A stretch of DNA of 64,000 nucleotides from Crateriforma spongiae (GCF_012290005.1 NZ_JAAXMS010000009.1:1-64000), one strand, 5' to 3'. Positions 9,640 to 18,813 are shown, counted from the first letter of the stretch. The notes: generated from the sequence alone by a model not told the origin. Numbers and translations are program-made.

Positions 9640-10803
9640 ATGCCCCTGAATTTCATCCAAGCCCTGCCGGCGTTTCCCGCCGCCGTTATCGCCATCGCCG
9701 TATCGATGGTCGCCACCACCGCCAACGGCGAACCCGCCCCGCTGTCGATCGGCGACAAGGCGCCGGCCCTAGCGATCGAACACTGGATCCAAGACGGCAA
9801 TGGATATTTCAAACCGGTCGAAAAGTTCGACGACGGTACCGTCTATGTCGTCGAGTTTTGGGCCACCTGGTGCCCGCCGTGCGTCGCCAGCATGCCCCAC
9901 TTGGCCGAACTGCAAGACAGGTATCGCGGCAACGACGTGCAAATCATCAGCGTCAGCACCGAACCGCTTTCGACGATCGAACCGTTCCTGGAACAAGAAC
10001 ATCCCCAGGTCGAATCGACCGTCGCTGAAATCACCTCACGCTACTGTCTGACAACCGACCCGGATGAATCGGTCTACACCGATTACATGCTGGCATCCAA
10101 CCAGAACGGCATCCCGATGGCGTTCTTGGTCGGCAAGACGGGCCAGATCGAATGGATCGGCCATCCGATGCGTTTGGATGAACCATTGCAAGCCGTGATT
10201 GATGGCGACTGGGACCGCAAAGCGTTCAAGCAACAGTTTGACGCCGAACAGCGTGGCCGCGAATTGGGCGTAGAACTCAGCCGGTTGTACAGCGCCAACA
10301 AAATCGATGAAGCCATCGAACTGCTGGATCGCGAAATCGATGCGACGCAGTACGAGCCTTTCAAGGAACTGTTGATCAACCTGCGATACGAAATCCGATT
10401 TGAATCCGATCGGTTGGACGAAGACGTGCTGAAGTTCTATCGCCAACGACTGAAAGAAGCCAAAACGGACCCGAACTTGATGACGCAGCTGTCGTTGTCC
10501 ACCCTGAACGCCCTCCGTCGCGAATCCGAATTGCAAGGCTTCGACGACGAAGTCATCGCGGCGATGCGGGAGACGATGGGTGACCTGAGCCCCGCTGGTG
10601 TGGTTCAGGCCCAACAAATTTTGACGCAGATGTATCTCGTTCGTGGCCAAAACGATCAAGCCCTTCAAGCCTTGCAGCAGGCGGTCGACAAGGCCGAAGG
10701 CGGGGCCAAGGAACGCTTGCAAGTCCAACTGGAACGGCTGACCGAACAGCTGAACCCGACGGAACCGGAAGACGATTCGGCGGACGACGAAGACGATTCC
10801 TGA
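9640..10803 (+). CDS. Exported TlpA-like thioredoxin-fold protein
   Basis: A 387-residue protein with a signal peptide (about residues 1-30, ending ATTANG) and a thioredoxin domain of the TlpA/ResA type: VEFWATWCPPCVASMPHLAE, with the redox pair at Cys78 and Cys81. It probably reduces or isomerises disulfides outside the cytoplasm. After the thioredoxin fold, from about residue 195, comes an alpha-helical, charged region resembling helical repeats (GRELGVELSRLYSANKIDEA, ARGQNDQALQALQQAV-like spacing), and the protein ends in an acidic tail (EPEDDSADDEDDS). The ATG at 9640 places the hydrophobic signal directly at the N-terminus; a TTG at 9589 is less likely. Partner unknown. Confidence 0.88.
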   Translation: MPLNFIQALPAFPAAVIAIAVSMVATTANGEPAPLSIGDKAPALAIEHWIQDGNGYFKPVEKFDDGTVYVVEFWATWCPPCVASMPHLAELQDRYRGNDVQIISVSTEPLSTIEPFLEQEHPQVESTVAEITSRYCLTTDPDESVYTDYMLASNQNGIPMAFLVGKTGQIEWIGHPMRLDEPLQAVIDGDWDRKAFKQQFDAEQRGRELGVELSRLYSANKIDEAIELLDREIDATQYEPFKELLINLRYEIRFESDRLDEDVLKFYRQRLKEAKTDPNLMTQLSLSTLNALRRESELQGFDDEVIAAMRETMGDLSPAGVVQAQQILTQMYLVRGQNDQALQALQQAVDKAEGGAKERLQVQLERLTEQLNPTEPEDDSADDEDDS

Positions 10804-10842
10804 TCGTACGTGACCGCTGTCACGGTTGATGATGCCGCCGAC

Positions 10843-12618
10843 CTATTCCGGCGGCACATCGTCGGTCAGGTCGAAACGCACCCACGCGCGTCGCGTGGTC
10901 CACAACGCCATCATGGCAATCGACCATGCCGCGGTCACCGCACCGGTCACGAAAGTGACGATTTGGATCGGCCCGGACCACAGAGAACGGGTCAACATCG
11001 CCCAAGCCATCAACAGGGCGATCGCGGTCATCAAGATGATGGCTTTGCCGACGAATGCCAACTTCGTGCGGATCATGACCGCGATTCCCTGCGCCCGCTC
11101 GTGGTGCGGATAAACCAGGAACATTGCGTTTTCACTGGCAAACGTAAACACGGCCCAAGCCGCCAGCAGCGCCGGCCACAACACCGCGCCGCTCCAGCTG
11201 AAACCCAGCAAATTCGCGGCGATGATCAAGACGGTCCATTGAAAGGCGATCGTGATCACCAGCGGCCAGGTCAACTGTCCGATGACCATCGCCGATGGCG
11301 ACACCGGCAAGCTTTTCAGCAGCGCCATGCGTTTCAGATCCCGTCGGAAATCCAATCGCAAGGCCGGCGGTGCCAACAACGACGTGCACATGGCAATCCC
11401 GCCCAGCACGAACAGCCAGGGATGATGCCGATCGTTCAGCACAATCGGTGACAAGCACAACAACGCGGGCAACAACAGAGTCCCTAAAATTTCCGCACGA
11501 TATCGGCGAATGCTAATCGCTTGTCGCGATGCGATCGTGACCCACTGTCGCCCCCAATGAGATCGACGCACCCAAGCGGGAACGATTCCGCACCAACGTC
11601 CGACGGTCCAACGACGCGACATCGTGGCTGCAGCGGGGATGCCATCACAGGGACTTGCGAAACCACCATCGTCGATCGCAAGTTTGGCATTCTTGATGTT
11701 CAACAGCCGCTGTCGCTCGTGACGAACGCCGCGTTCAATCGCTGATCGATCCACAATCACTAACAGCAAGACCGCCGCGGGTAGCACCGCTAACGTTCCC
11801 GCCAATAACAAGACGGTCTGCCAAGTCCAAACGTTGACGATCGCCAGCTTGGACACGCACCACCAGGGCAAACCGGCCCACTGGATCGCCGTTGACGAAG
11901 CAAGATCACCAATGGCGGAAAACGAATTCAAGACATAGACCAGAGCAGGGCTGCCCGCGGGCGTCGTTTCCGCCAAACGTGCAAGCACAAAGAATGCCAC
12001 CGTGGCGGCAAGAGCCGTGACCCACATCCGCCAAAACATCAGCGATCGTTGTGACCGATTGGCCAAGCATCGCATCATGATCGCGCGCAACGTTTCCAAG
12101 ACCATCAGCCCGGTAAACAACGCCAACGCGGTCAATAACGGTTGCCGAAGATCCACCCAAAGGGCGACGCACAGCAAAGCGGTTTTCGCCAGCGAAGCCA
12201 TCGAAACATCGGCCAAGTGGTACACCGCCAACGATGACCGACGAAACGGACCACCGGCCAACCAAAGCGCCTCAGCGGCACTGAATTCCAAGTCTTCCGA
12301 CTTCGATGACCACACGCATTTGGTCAGGTGATAGATCGCATAGATCACCATCCCACCGGACAACCACAGTTGCAAACGAGCCGGATCGGCAGGCTCGCGA
12401 CGTGACAGCACCACCACACCGCCGATGAAATACAACGCCAAAAAGGCGATCATCGTGGTGGTCGCCAACATCCGTCGTGGCGATCGGATTCGCTCGATCA
12501 AACGGCTTGCGCGAAAACGGACCCGACGGCCCACCAGCCACAGCAAATCCGCCAGCCGTGACGTCCCGTCCCAAAGCAATGCCCCATGGTGATCGACGGT
12601 GGGCGACGGCACGGTCAT
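10843..12618 (-). CDS. ABC transporter permease (ABC-2-like, large)
   Basis: A 591-residue polytopic membrane protein with roughly ten or more hydrophobic segments (for example ATTTMIAFLALYFIGGVVVL, LLLPALLCLSPIV and the C-terminal VTFVTGAVTAAWSIAMMALW). Its ATG overlaps the stop of the upstream ATPase gene as ATGA, so the two are translationally coupled and form one exporter. I cannot name the substrate. The gene is convergent with the thioredoxin-like gene, 39 bases apart; a short hairpin with TGCCGCCG arms overlaps that junction. Confidence 0.85.
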   Translation of the reverse strand: MTVPSPTVDHHGALLWDGTSRLADLLWLVGRRVRFRASRLIERIRSPRRMLATTTMIAFLALYFIGGVVVLSRREPADPARLQLWLSGGMVIYAIYHLTKCVWSSKSEDLEFSAAEALWLAGGPFRRSSLAVYHLADVSMASLAKTALLCVALWVDLRQPLLTALALFTGLMVLETLRAIMMRCLANRSQRSLMFWRMWVTALAATVAFFVLARLAETTPAGSPALVYVLNSFSAIGDLASSTAIQWAGLPWWCVSKLAIVNVWTWQTVLLLAGTLAVLPAAVLLLVIVDRSAIERGVRHERQRLLNIKNAKLAIDDGGFASPCDGIPAAATMSRRWTVGRWCGIVPAWVRRSHWGRQWVTIASRQAISIRRYRAEILGTLLLPALLCLSPIVLNDRHHPWLFVLGGIAMCTSLLAPPALRLDFRRDLKRMALLKSLPVSPSAMVIGQLTWPLVITIAFQWTVLIIAANLLGFSWSGAVLWPALLAAWAVFTFASENAMFLVYPHHERAQGIAVMIRTKLAFVGKAIILMTAIALLMAWAMLTRSLWSGPIQIVTFVTGAVTAAWSIAMMALWTTRRAWVRFDLTDDVPPE

Positions 12619-13352
12619 GTCGCCACCAATTCCAAAGGCGACGACTCGGTGGCTGCGAAGAACGCCGCTTCCAGTGACTCTGCGCCAACACCATCGCCCA
12701 CCAGGCCGCTCTTGGGTCCAAAGTAGACCGCTTGACCGGATTTCATGACCAACAGATGCGTGCAAACCTCACTGATCATCGCCAGCAAATGGCTGCTAAG
12801 AATGACGGTCTTTCCGTTTTCGGCCATCTCGTGAACAGAGTCCAGCAACGTGCGAATTGCCGGCGGGTCCAACCCCGTCAAAGGTTCGTCCAGCAACAAG
12901 ACTTTGGGATCCGCCAGGTAAGCACAACAGACCGCCAGCTTTTGCCGCATCCCGCGGGACAACGTCGTCGCGCCTGCGTCATACTTGCCTGCCAAGTCGA
13001 AACGGTTCAACCAATACGACGCCTTCGTCCTGGCGTCGGGAATGTCATAGATCTGCCCGATGAACTCTAGGTGATCGCCGACCGTCAAATCATCAAACAA
13101 CGGCGGATCATCGGGAACGTACGCGATCTGGCGTTTGACCGCCGCACTGTTCAGCGTCACGGGCAAATCGTTGACTTGGATCTCACCATCGCTTGATGCG
13201 ATCAATCCGGCGATACAACGCAGGGTGCTGGTCTTGCCAGCGCCATTGGGCCCCACCAGACCACAAATCTGGCCCTGCTGTAATTCAAACGTGACCCCGG
13301 CAACGGCCAAATGATCGTCGTAGACTTTCGATAGCTCGTTGACAACAATCAT
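12615..13352 (-). CDS. ABC transporter ATP-binding protein
   Basis: A 245-residue ATPase subunit. Walker A is GLVGPNGAGKTST, the signature is LSRGMRQKLAV and Walker B is VLLLDEPLTGLD, followed by a switch His in VILSSHLLA. The sequence resembles ABC-2 drug/sodium/copper exporter ATPases (CcmA/NatA-like), in which the ATPase pairs with a large permease. Here the partner is the downstream 591-residue permease, joined by a 4-base ATGA overlap. About 120 bases separate its start from the isochorismatase-like gene upstream, so it may have its own promoter. Confidence 0.94.
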   Translation of the reverse strand: MIVVNELSKVYDDHLAVAGVTFELQQGQICGLVGPNGAGKTSTLRCIAGLIASSDGEIQVNDLPVTLNSAAVKRQIAYVPDDPPLFDDLTVGDHLEFIGQIYDIPDARTKASYWLNRFDLAGKYDAGATTLSRGMRQKLAVCCAYLADPKVLLLDEPLTGLDPPAIRTLLDSVHEMAENGKTVILSSHLLAMISEVCTHLLVMKSGQAVYFGPKSGLVGDGVGAESLEAAFFAATESSPLELVAT

Positions 13353-13473
13353 TTCGGATTCGGTGGCGTGAGGATTTGAGGCACAAGAAACTTAGACGCG
13401 CCTGAAACACCGCCACCGAACCGATCACCGATTGCACAGCCGACTTTGACGACTGCCGTCGACTGTACCGGTT

Positions 13474-14247
13474 TTATGCTTTATTCCGCTGAAGCGGCCC
13501 CAATCGCTGGACCGTCCGCTCCGCCTCTTCCAGCGTCATGATCCGTGCGTATCGGTCACGCAGCGTTGCCAGTGACGCCTCATGCAGCTCCGGCGTCACG
13601 GTTGCACAACAGTCTTCGACCACCGTGACCAGGTACCCCAAGTCACAGGCATCCCGAACCGTTGTTTCGACACACTCGTTGGTGTAGACCCCGACAACGA
13701 ATAACGACTCGATGCCAAGATTCTTCAGCACGTAGTGGACGTTGGTGGATGAAAAGACGCCGCTGGCCGTCTTGTTGATCACAATCTCATCCAGTTCGTC
13801 TTGCGGGGCCACCGCCTCCAAGAAATCCGCTTCACGCGATCCCGGCGGTGCCAGCAAATCCAACCGGCGATGCCCCTTGCTGCGATCACGACCGTCACGT
13901 GTCAAGGATTGGATCCGGGTGTGGATCACTTCCATTTTGTGTTGTCGAAACACGTCTTGAAGCTTGCGAACGCCCGGCAACACCATCTGGTCCAATCGGT
14001 CGAAATAGTACTGCTGGGCCTCCTGCGATACACCACTGTTTTCGACATCCGCAAACACTCCATGGCCGGGCGCCGCGTCTAAGTACTGAAGATCAATGCA
14101 CATCAGCGCCGTGTGGCCTTCCACCATGAAATCACGGTGGGCCGGGTTATCCACAAAGGAATGATGATAGACATCGCGCAGCGGATCTTCGTGCGACAAG
14201 TATCCATCATCCGGTGTCCCGTCGTGGGGTCCCAATCCTCGATTCAT
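13474..14247 (-). CDS. Isochorismatase-family cysteine hydrolase (possible N-carbamoyl amidase)
   Basis: A 257-residue cysteine hydrolase. The catalytic triad of the family is visible: Asp52 in LMCIDLQ, Lys159 in VINKTASGVF and Cys192 in VYTNECVETTVRDA. The family contains N-carbamoylsarcosine amidase, ureidoacrylate amidase, biuret hydrolase and nicotinamidase; the retained VETTVRDA block suits an amidase, but the substrate cannot be read. Its ATG overlaps the stop of the M20 carbamoylase as ATGA, so the two are coupled and probably act on related compounds. It is the last gene of the carbamoyl operon. Confidence 0.9.
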   Translation of the reverse strand: MNRGLGPHDGTPDDGYLSHEDPLRDVYHHSFVDNPAHRDFMVEGHTALMCIDLQYLDAAPGHGVFADVENSGVSQEAQQYYFDRLDQMVLPGVRKLQDVFRQHKMEVIHTRIQSLTRDGRDRSKGHRRLDLLAPPGSREADFLEAVAPQDELDEIVINKTASGVFSSTNVHYVLKNLGIESLFVVGVYTNECVETTVRDACDLGYLVTVVEDCCATVTPELHEASLATLRDRYARIMTLEEAERTVQRLGPLQRNKA

Positions 14248-15515
14248 TTCGATAATTCCAATAGTGCTTTCAACATCACGTTGGCCCCCGCTTCGATGTC
14301 CGACCAGGCCGTCCATTCCGCGGGTGAATGGCTTTGGCCGTTCTTGCTGGGGACGAAAATCATCCCCGTCGGGACCATCGTGCCCATCACCTGGGCGTCG
14401 TGTGCCGCCCCGCTACACATCACGTGCGGCTCCATTTCCAGTTGTTTCGCCCCGTCCAGCAATGCCGCGACGACCTTCTGGTGACAAGAAACAGGTGGTA
14501 GATAGCTTCGTTGTTCGAATTCGAAGATCAAGTTTCGCCGCCGGGCAATTGCCGACAGTGCTTTCCGAAACGACGTTTGTAGCTCCTCCAAGACCATCGA
14601 CGATGTATCGCGAACGTCTAGAGAAAATTCGACCATTCCGGGCACGGTGTTGACCGCACCGGGCAAAATTTGAGCCTTCCCGACGGTCGCGCGACTGCGT
14701 TCGCTGCCGTTTTCCGCCAGAATCCTAGGGATTTCGTGCGCAAAATCGGCCAAGCCCATGAACGCATCATTGCGCATCTCCATCGGCGTCGTGCCGGCAT
14801 GGTTGGCCTCACCACGAAAACTGACCGACCAGGTGAACAGACCGGTGATCTCATCCACAATCCCGACCGGCCGATGCAGTGCGTCCAGCACCGGCCCTTG
14901 TTCGATGTGCAGTTCCAGATAGCAATCGATCGTGGACGGATCCCGAGCCGCATCAAGGGCATCCATTGGTTGATAACCGCATGCGGTCATTGCATCGGCG
15001 ATCGCCACGCCGTCGGTATCCACATGCGTCTGGATCCATTCCGGGTGGATTTGGCCACAGATGGCTTGGGAACCAAACATGCCGCCGAACCGGCCTTCTT
15101 CGTCGCTGAATGCGATCAGTTCCAATGTCCGCGACAGGGTGACGCCGGACGCACGCAGTGTCCGCAAACATTCCAAGCCCACGATCACACCCAACGCACC
15201 ATCCAATGCACCGGCGCACGGGACGGTATCGATGTGGCTTCCGATCAACACTCGCGGCTTGTCGCTATCGTCGCCGGGCAAGGTGCCAGAAATATTGGCC
15301 GCACCATCGGCGGACAACTGCAATCCAGCGTCTTCGATGCGTTCACTCAGCCATCGCTTTCCAGCCATGTCGGCTTCGGTGAACGCCATACGATAGATCC
15401 CGTGATCCCCCGGATCGCGACCGATCTTCGCCAGTGCCAGAACATCCGCCTTGATCCGTTCCAGGTCCACTTTCAAGGCCTGGACGTCTTGCGTTGCTGA
15501 TTTTGAACCTACCAT
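14244..15515 (-). CDS. M20-family N-carbamoyl-amino-acid/allantoate amidohydrolase
   Basis: A 423-residue binuclear metal hydrolase of the hydantoinase/carbamoylase group, which cleaves ureido groups to an amine, CO2 and ammonia. Metal ligands are seen in GSHIDTVPCAGALDGALGV (His94, Asp105), SDEEGRFGG (Glu139/140) and LELHIEQGPVL (His203). The dimerisation-domain block RGEANHAGTTPMEMRNDA and the late SGAAHDAQVM are typical. Candidate substrates are N-carbamoyl-L-amino acids, allantoate or ureidoglycolate-type ureides. The start ATG shares a base with the asnB-like stop (TGATG). Its presence beside a carbamoyltransferase-like gene suggests it acts on that enzyme's product or a derivative. Confidence 0.93.
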   Translation of the reverse strand: MVGSKSATQDVQALKVDLERIKADVLALAKIGRDPGDHGIYRMAFTEADMAGKRWLSERIEDAGLQLSADGAANISGTLPGDDSDKPRVLIGSHIDTVPCAGALDGALGVIVGLECLRTLRASGVTLSRTLELIAFSDEEGRFGGMFGSQAICGQIHPEWIQTHVDTDGVAIADAMTACGYQPMDALDAARDPSTIDCYLELHIEQGPVLDALHRPVGIVDEITGLFTWSVSFRGEANHAGTTPMEMRNDAFMGLADFAHEIPRILAENGSERSRATVGKAQILPGAVNTVPGMVEFSLDVRDTSSMVLEELQTSFRKALSAIARRRNLIFEFEQRSYLPPVSCHQKVVAALLDGAKQLEMEPHVMCSGAAHDAQVMGTMVPTGMIFVPSKNGQSHSPAEWTAWSDIEAGANVMLKALLELSK

Positions 15516-17434
15516 CAATCCACTGCCGGCAAAGGTAAATCTTCCACATACTGACCATGCAACATATGCAGTTGTAGTGCATGGTTGATGATGATGTCGT
15601 TCCGTCTGGCAATGGTGGAATCCGTTTCCTGCCACGCATCGCTAACGAAATCACGAATGCTTTGCTGATCCAGCAATCCGGCATCCGCCAGTCGCTGGTC
15701 GGTCAACCAGTGATCCAGCATCTCTTGCACCGCCTGTCGTTTGACCGGATCGGTATGAGCGGGCGGAGCCATGAAGGCGAACTTTTCTCGCTCATACAAC
15801 TCACGCGGCAAGACATTGACCATCGCTTCGCGCACCACCCACTTTTCCACTCCGTCGCGGATGCGAACATCCGGCGGAATCTGAACCGCGTACTCGGCGA
15901 CGTGATGATCCAAGAACGCCGGACGTGCCTCCATGCTGTTGGCCATGTCCATGCGGTCGCCCCCCCAGGTCAAGATCTGGCCTTCCAGCATGGTCTTGCT
16001 CCAAGTGTACTGCGAAATGTCCAAGCGATTGCGGCCTCGCACCTGTTCCGGATCAATCGCATTGGCGACTGCCGCGACCGGATCATACTCCTGCAACAGG
16101 TCGCGCATATTCTGACTCAGCAACGGTTTCACTCGCTCCAAAGTCATCATCCAAGGCTGGATCCAAGACGGAGTGTAGCCGCACAAGTCTTCCCAAGCCG
16201 GATGCGAGAGTTCTTTCTCGGACAATGTCGCACCGGACAGAATCTGATCGCGATCTTCTTTGCCCAAGTAATCTCGGCGGAAAAACGCATAGCCGCCGAA
16301 CAACTCATCACTGCCTTCGCCGGTGATCACCGCCTTGTAATTGCAGGCGCGAACCCGTCGGCTCATGTGCCACTTGGCGACAGCCAACGTGTTGTAAAAC
16401 GTCCGCTCGGCGTGCCAAGTCGCTCTTTCAAACGCGGGACCATACAGTTCCTTTTCCGTCAGACGCAACAACTCTTGCTCTGCACCGGTCCGCTTGGCCA
16501 TCAACGCGGCAATATTCGATTCGTCGTACTCATCGCTGTCAAAAGCGATCGTGAACGCCTTCACAGGCGATTGCTGTAAGTGAGTGGCCAATCCCAAAAT
16601 CGAACAACTGTCGATTCCGCCCGACAGATAGCATCCCACCGGAACGTCGGCTTCCAGTCGTGCGGCAACGGCATCGATCAGCCGATCTTGCACTCCTTGG
16701 ACATACTCCGCCGGATCGACGTTTGTTTCGTGCTGAACGGGGAAGTTCAGATCCCAGTATCGATGGGTTTTGGATTCGAAACGATTTTGTTCAAAGTCGA
16801 TCACCATCATGTGCCCAGGCAAAAGCGCCTGCACGCCCTGGAACGCCGTCGATCCCGGCACCATGACCTGCATCATCTGATGGATGGCCGCTTTTGGGCA
16901 CAGACGTGGCGGGTGATCGGGGTGCCGCAAAATCGCTTTGACTTCCGATCCCCAAACAACACCGTCGGAATTGATCGCAAAGTAAAGCGGTTTGATTCCG
17001 AAACGGTCACGCACCAAGATCAAGCGATTCCGTTTGCCGTCAAACAACACAACGGCAAACTCACCGCGCAAATGGTGAACAAAGTCCAGCCCGTATTTTT
17101 CGTACAACGGAATGGCAATCGCGCTGTCACTTTTTCCGTCACAGGATCGCGATTCACAAGCCAGCGATGCGCGGCTCTTCTTGTACCCGTACAGTTCCCC
17201 GTTGACCGTGCCGACAATGGCACGATCCGATGACGCGATCGGTTGGTGCCCACAATCCAGACCCACGATGGACAAACGCGTATGCCCGATGGCCAATCCC
17301 TTGTCGACCGAGATATGACTGCCACGCTCATCCGGGCCGCGGTGATCCAACACATCCAACATCGGATCCAAGACCGATCGAAGATCGCGTTCGTTGGTCC
17401 GTTTGGGATTCCAAAAACCTGCGATTCCACACAT
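15515..17434 (-). CDS. asnB: Glutamine-dependent asparagine synthase-like amidotransferase
   Basis: A 639-residue AsnB-type enzyme. Starting at ATG 17434 gives MCGIAGFW, placing the glutaminase Cys at residue 2 as required. The N-terminal class II glutaminase domain (about 1-210) is followed by the synthetase domain with the ATP-pyrophosphatase loop CYLSGGIDSCSI and the block ITGEGSDELFGGYAFFRRDY. Both active sites look intact. Housekeeping AsnB converts aspartate to asparagine; lying between a carbamoyltransferase-like and a carbamoylase gene, it might amidate a different carboxylate. About 130 bases separate it from the upstream gene, containing two adjacent short hairpins. Confidence 0.93.
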   Translation of the reverse strand: MCGIAGFWNPKRTNERDLRSVLDPMLDVLDHRGPDERGSHISVDKGLAIGHTRLSIVGLDCGHQPIASSDRAIVGTVNGELYGYKKSRASLACESRSCDGKSDSAIAIPLYEKYGLDFVHHLRGEFAVVLFDGKRNRLILVRDRFGIKPLYFAINSDGVVWGSEVKAILRHPDHPPRLCPKAAIHQMMQVMVPGSTAFQGVQALLPGHMMVIDFEQNRFESKTHRYWDLNFPVQHETNVDPAEYVQGVQDRLIDAVAARLEADVPVGCYLSGGIDSCSILGLATHLQQSPVKAFTIAFDSDEYDESNIAALMAKRTGAEQELLRLTEKELYGPAFERATWHAERTFYNTLAVAKWHMSRRVRACNYKAVITGEGSDELFGGYAFFRRDYLGKEDRDQILSGATLSEKELSHPAWEDLCGYTPSWIQPWMMTLERVKPLLSQNMRDLLQEYDPVAAVANAIDPEQVRGRNRLDISQYTWSKTMLEGQILTWGGDRMDMANSMEARPAFLDHHVAEYAVQIPPDVRIRDGVEKWVVREAMVNVLPRELYEREKFAFMAPPAHTDPVKRQAVQEMLDHWLTDQRLADAGLLDQQSIRDFVSDAWQETDSTIARRNDIIINHALQLHMLHGQYVEDLPLPAVD

Positions 17435-17485
17435 ATCACTTACCAGGGGTTGGTTGTTGCAAAGCCACTTGGCCAAGACATCGCG

Positions 17486-17516
17486 GTGCCGCCACGGCAC
17501 TGCGTGACGGCGTCAC
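17486..17516 (-). promoter_or_regulatory. Two adjacent short hairpins in the leader before asnB
   Basis: GTGCCG-CCA-CGGCAC (17486-17500) and GTGAC-GGC-GTCAC (17504-17516) sit side by side 52-82 bases upstream of the asnB-like start, in the only sizeable gap inside the operon's enzyme genes. They could modulate readthrough, protect an mRNA end, or bind a protein. No U-run follows, so they are not a standard intrinsic terminator. No known riboswitch was recognised. Confidence 0.35.
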
Positions 17517-17564
17517 ACACCGTCGCCGCGCTGAAGACGCGATTTCGGACGAAGGAGCGACCGG

Positions 17565-18608
17565 TCAGATCCCGGTCGAAGAAATTCGGTCCAGCCGCCC
17601 CAGCACTGTCGCCAGCAAAGCCTGACGAACAAACACGGCGCCGGCTGCCTGAGCGAAGTACAGATTATGGTTGGTCAAATCTAAGTCGACAGACAACTCG
17701 TCATTCCTGGCTAGCGGGTGCATCACCACGGCGTTTTCTTTTAATCCGCTTGACTGCTGCAACTTGTACCGATTGTCCATCCGTCGGTAATCGTCGCCCA
17801 AGAACGCAATGGAATTGACATACACCACATCCAAATCGCCGATGACCTCTTGAACATCGTTCACGATTTCAATCGGAATCGGCGACTCTTCAATCGGTTC
17901 GGTCAACTCCAAACCGACGGGATCGGCCAATTCAGAAATCAACGTGATCTTCGACACGGCCCCCGTGAACATTAATGACAATCGCAGGAAGCTTTTGACC
18001 GCCCGCATCGAACCGGGCGTCCCAATGATCCCCAAGTGCACACGTTGATCGGGCGGGCAATCAGACGTGCACAATTGCGGTCGCCATTTCAGCAATGCGA
18101 ACCAATCAATCAATGCCTGCGACGGATGGTGTCCGCTGCCATTTCCCGCGTTGATCAAAGGACGCTGCAAATTTTGACGGATGCGATCGACGCTGTCGGT
18201 ATCGGGGTGTCGCATGATCACGACATCCCCATAGGTATTGAACATCTCGCCGATATCCGCCAGCGATTCGCCCTTGGCAATTCCCGTCACCTGACCATCG
18301 GGAACCGAAAGCACCTTTCCGTCCAGCCGCAGCATCGCGCTTTCAAACGATAGACGGGTTCGAGTGCTGGCTTCAAAGAAAGCCGTGATCGCGATCTTCC
18401 CATCCAACGGCTTGTCGACTTCGACATTCTTGGTTTCAAGCAATGCCGACAAGCGAGCGAGTGCAACCACGCTGCGCCGAGTGAACTGTCGGGGATGCAC
18501 AATCGATTCGCCGACCAATGGTTCCAGCGTCTCACGATCGATCACTTCGGCGACATCTTTCAACAGGCCATGCGGGTCCAACCGCAAACCTTTTGAATTC
18601 GTATGCAT
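17565..18608 (-). CDS. Aspartate/ornithine carbamoyltransferase-superfamily enzyme, substrate site altered
   Basis: A 347-residue homologue of aspartate carbamoyltransferase. Carbamoyl-phosphate-site residues are kept: FFEASTRTRLSFE (Ser81 to Arg85), AKGES (Lys112), MRHP (Arg133) and GSGHHPSQ (His161, Gln164), plus Arg202 in GSMRAVKSF. The E. coli ATCase aspartate-binding pair Arg229/Gln231 aligns with Ser266/Ala268 in VVYVNSIAFLGDD, and the HPLP loop reads HPLA (297-300). The acceptor is therefore probably not plain aspartate (inference). The ATG at 18608 was chosen over 18638 because GGGAGGA lies about ten bases upstream. The gene lies in an operon with amidase and amidotransferase genes. 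Annotating it simply as pyrB would be unsafe. Confidence 0.88.
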   Translation of the reverse strand: MHTNSKGLRLDPHGLLKDVAEVIDRETLEPLVGESIVHPRQFTRRSVVALARLSALLETKNVEVDKPLDGKIAITAFFEASTRTRLSFESAMLRLDGKVLSVPDGQVTGIAKGESLADIGEMFNTYGDVVIMRHPDTDSVDRIRQNLQRPLINAGNGSGHHPSQALIDWFALLKWRPQLCTSDCPPDQRVHLGIIGTPGSMRAVKSFLRLSLMFTGAVSKITLISELADPVGLELTEPIEESPIPIEIVNDVQEVIGDLDVVYVNSIAFLGDDYRRMDNRYKLQQSSGLKENAVVMHPLARNDELSVDLDLTNHNLYFAQAAGAVFVRQALLATVLGRLDRISSTGI

Positions 18609-18690
18609 CGTCTGTTTATCCTCCCAACTCCGCTTCATGCATGTCAGCCCCTGAAAACTTCCAGAAGCATCAACACACCTGCAAAGTCGT

Positions 18691-18813
18691 TTACCAAATC
18701 TGTCGATTCTTCTTATCGAGCCACAACAAGACGATCAGCGCCGCCGTTCCAGCACCACAAAGCACCAGACCACCAATCACCAGCACCTGTAAAAACCACT
18801 CGGGGAACATCAT
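18691..18813 (-). CDS. 40-residue single-span membrane protein, symporter accessory
   Basis: A short gene whose first ATG (18813) overlaps the stop of the upstream symporter as ATGA; a second ATG follows at once. The product starts MMFPEWFLQVLVIGGLVLCG, continues as one hydrophobic helix to about residue 30 (LIVLLW) and ends with a basic/polar tail DKKNRQIW. Size, single helix and coupling match the small accessory proteins often encoded after sodium:solute symporter genes. A role in stabilising or regulating the symporter is inferred. The ribosome binding site would lie inside the symporter's last codons, supporting coupled translation. Confidence 0.75.
   Translation of the reverse strand: MMFPEWFLQVLVIGGLVLCGAGTAALIVLLWLDKKNRQIW

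Noticed and set aside
10833-10856. Hairpin TGCCGCCG/CGGCGGCA as terminator between convergent genes
   Set aside because: It overlaps the last codons of the permease gene, has no U-run, and GC-rich hairpins are common by chance in this DNA.
17565-18608. Plain annotation as aspartate carbamoyltransferase (pyrB)
   Set aside because: Two aspartate-contacting residues are replaced and the gene context is not pyrimidine synthesis.
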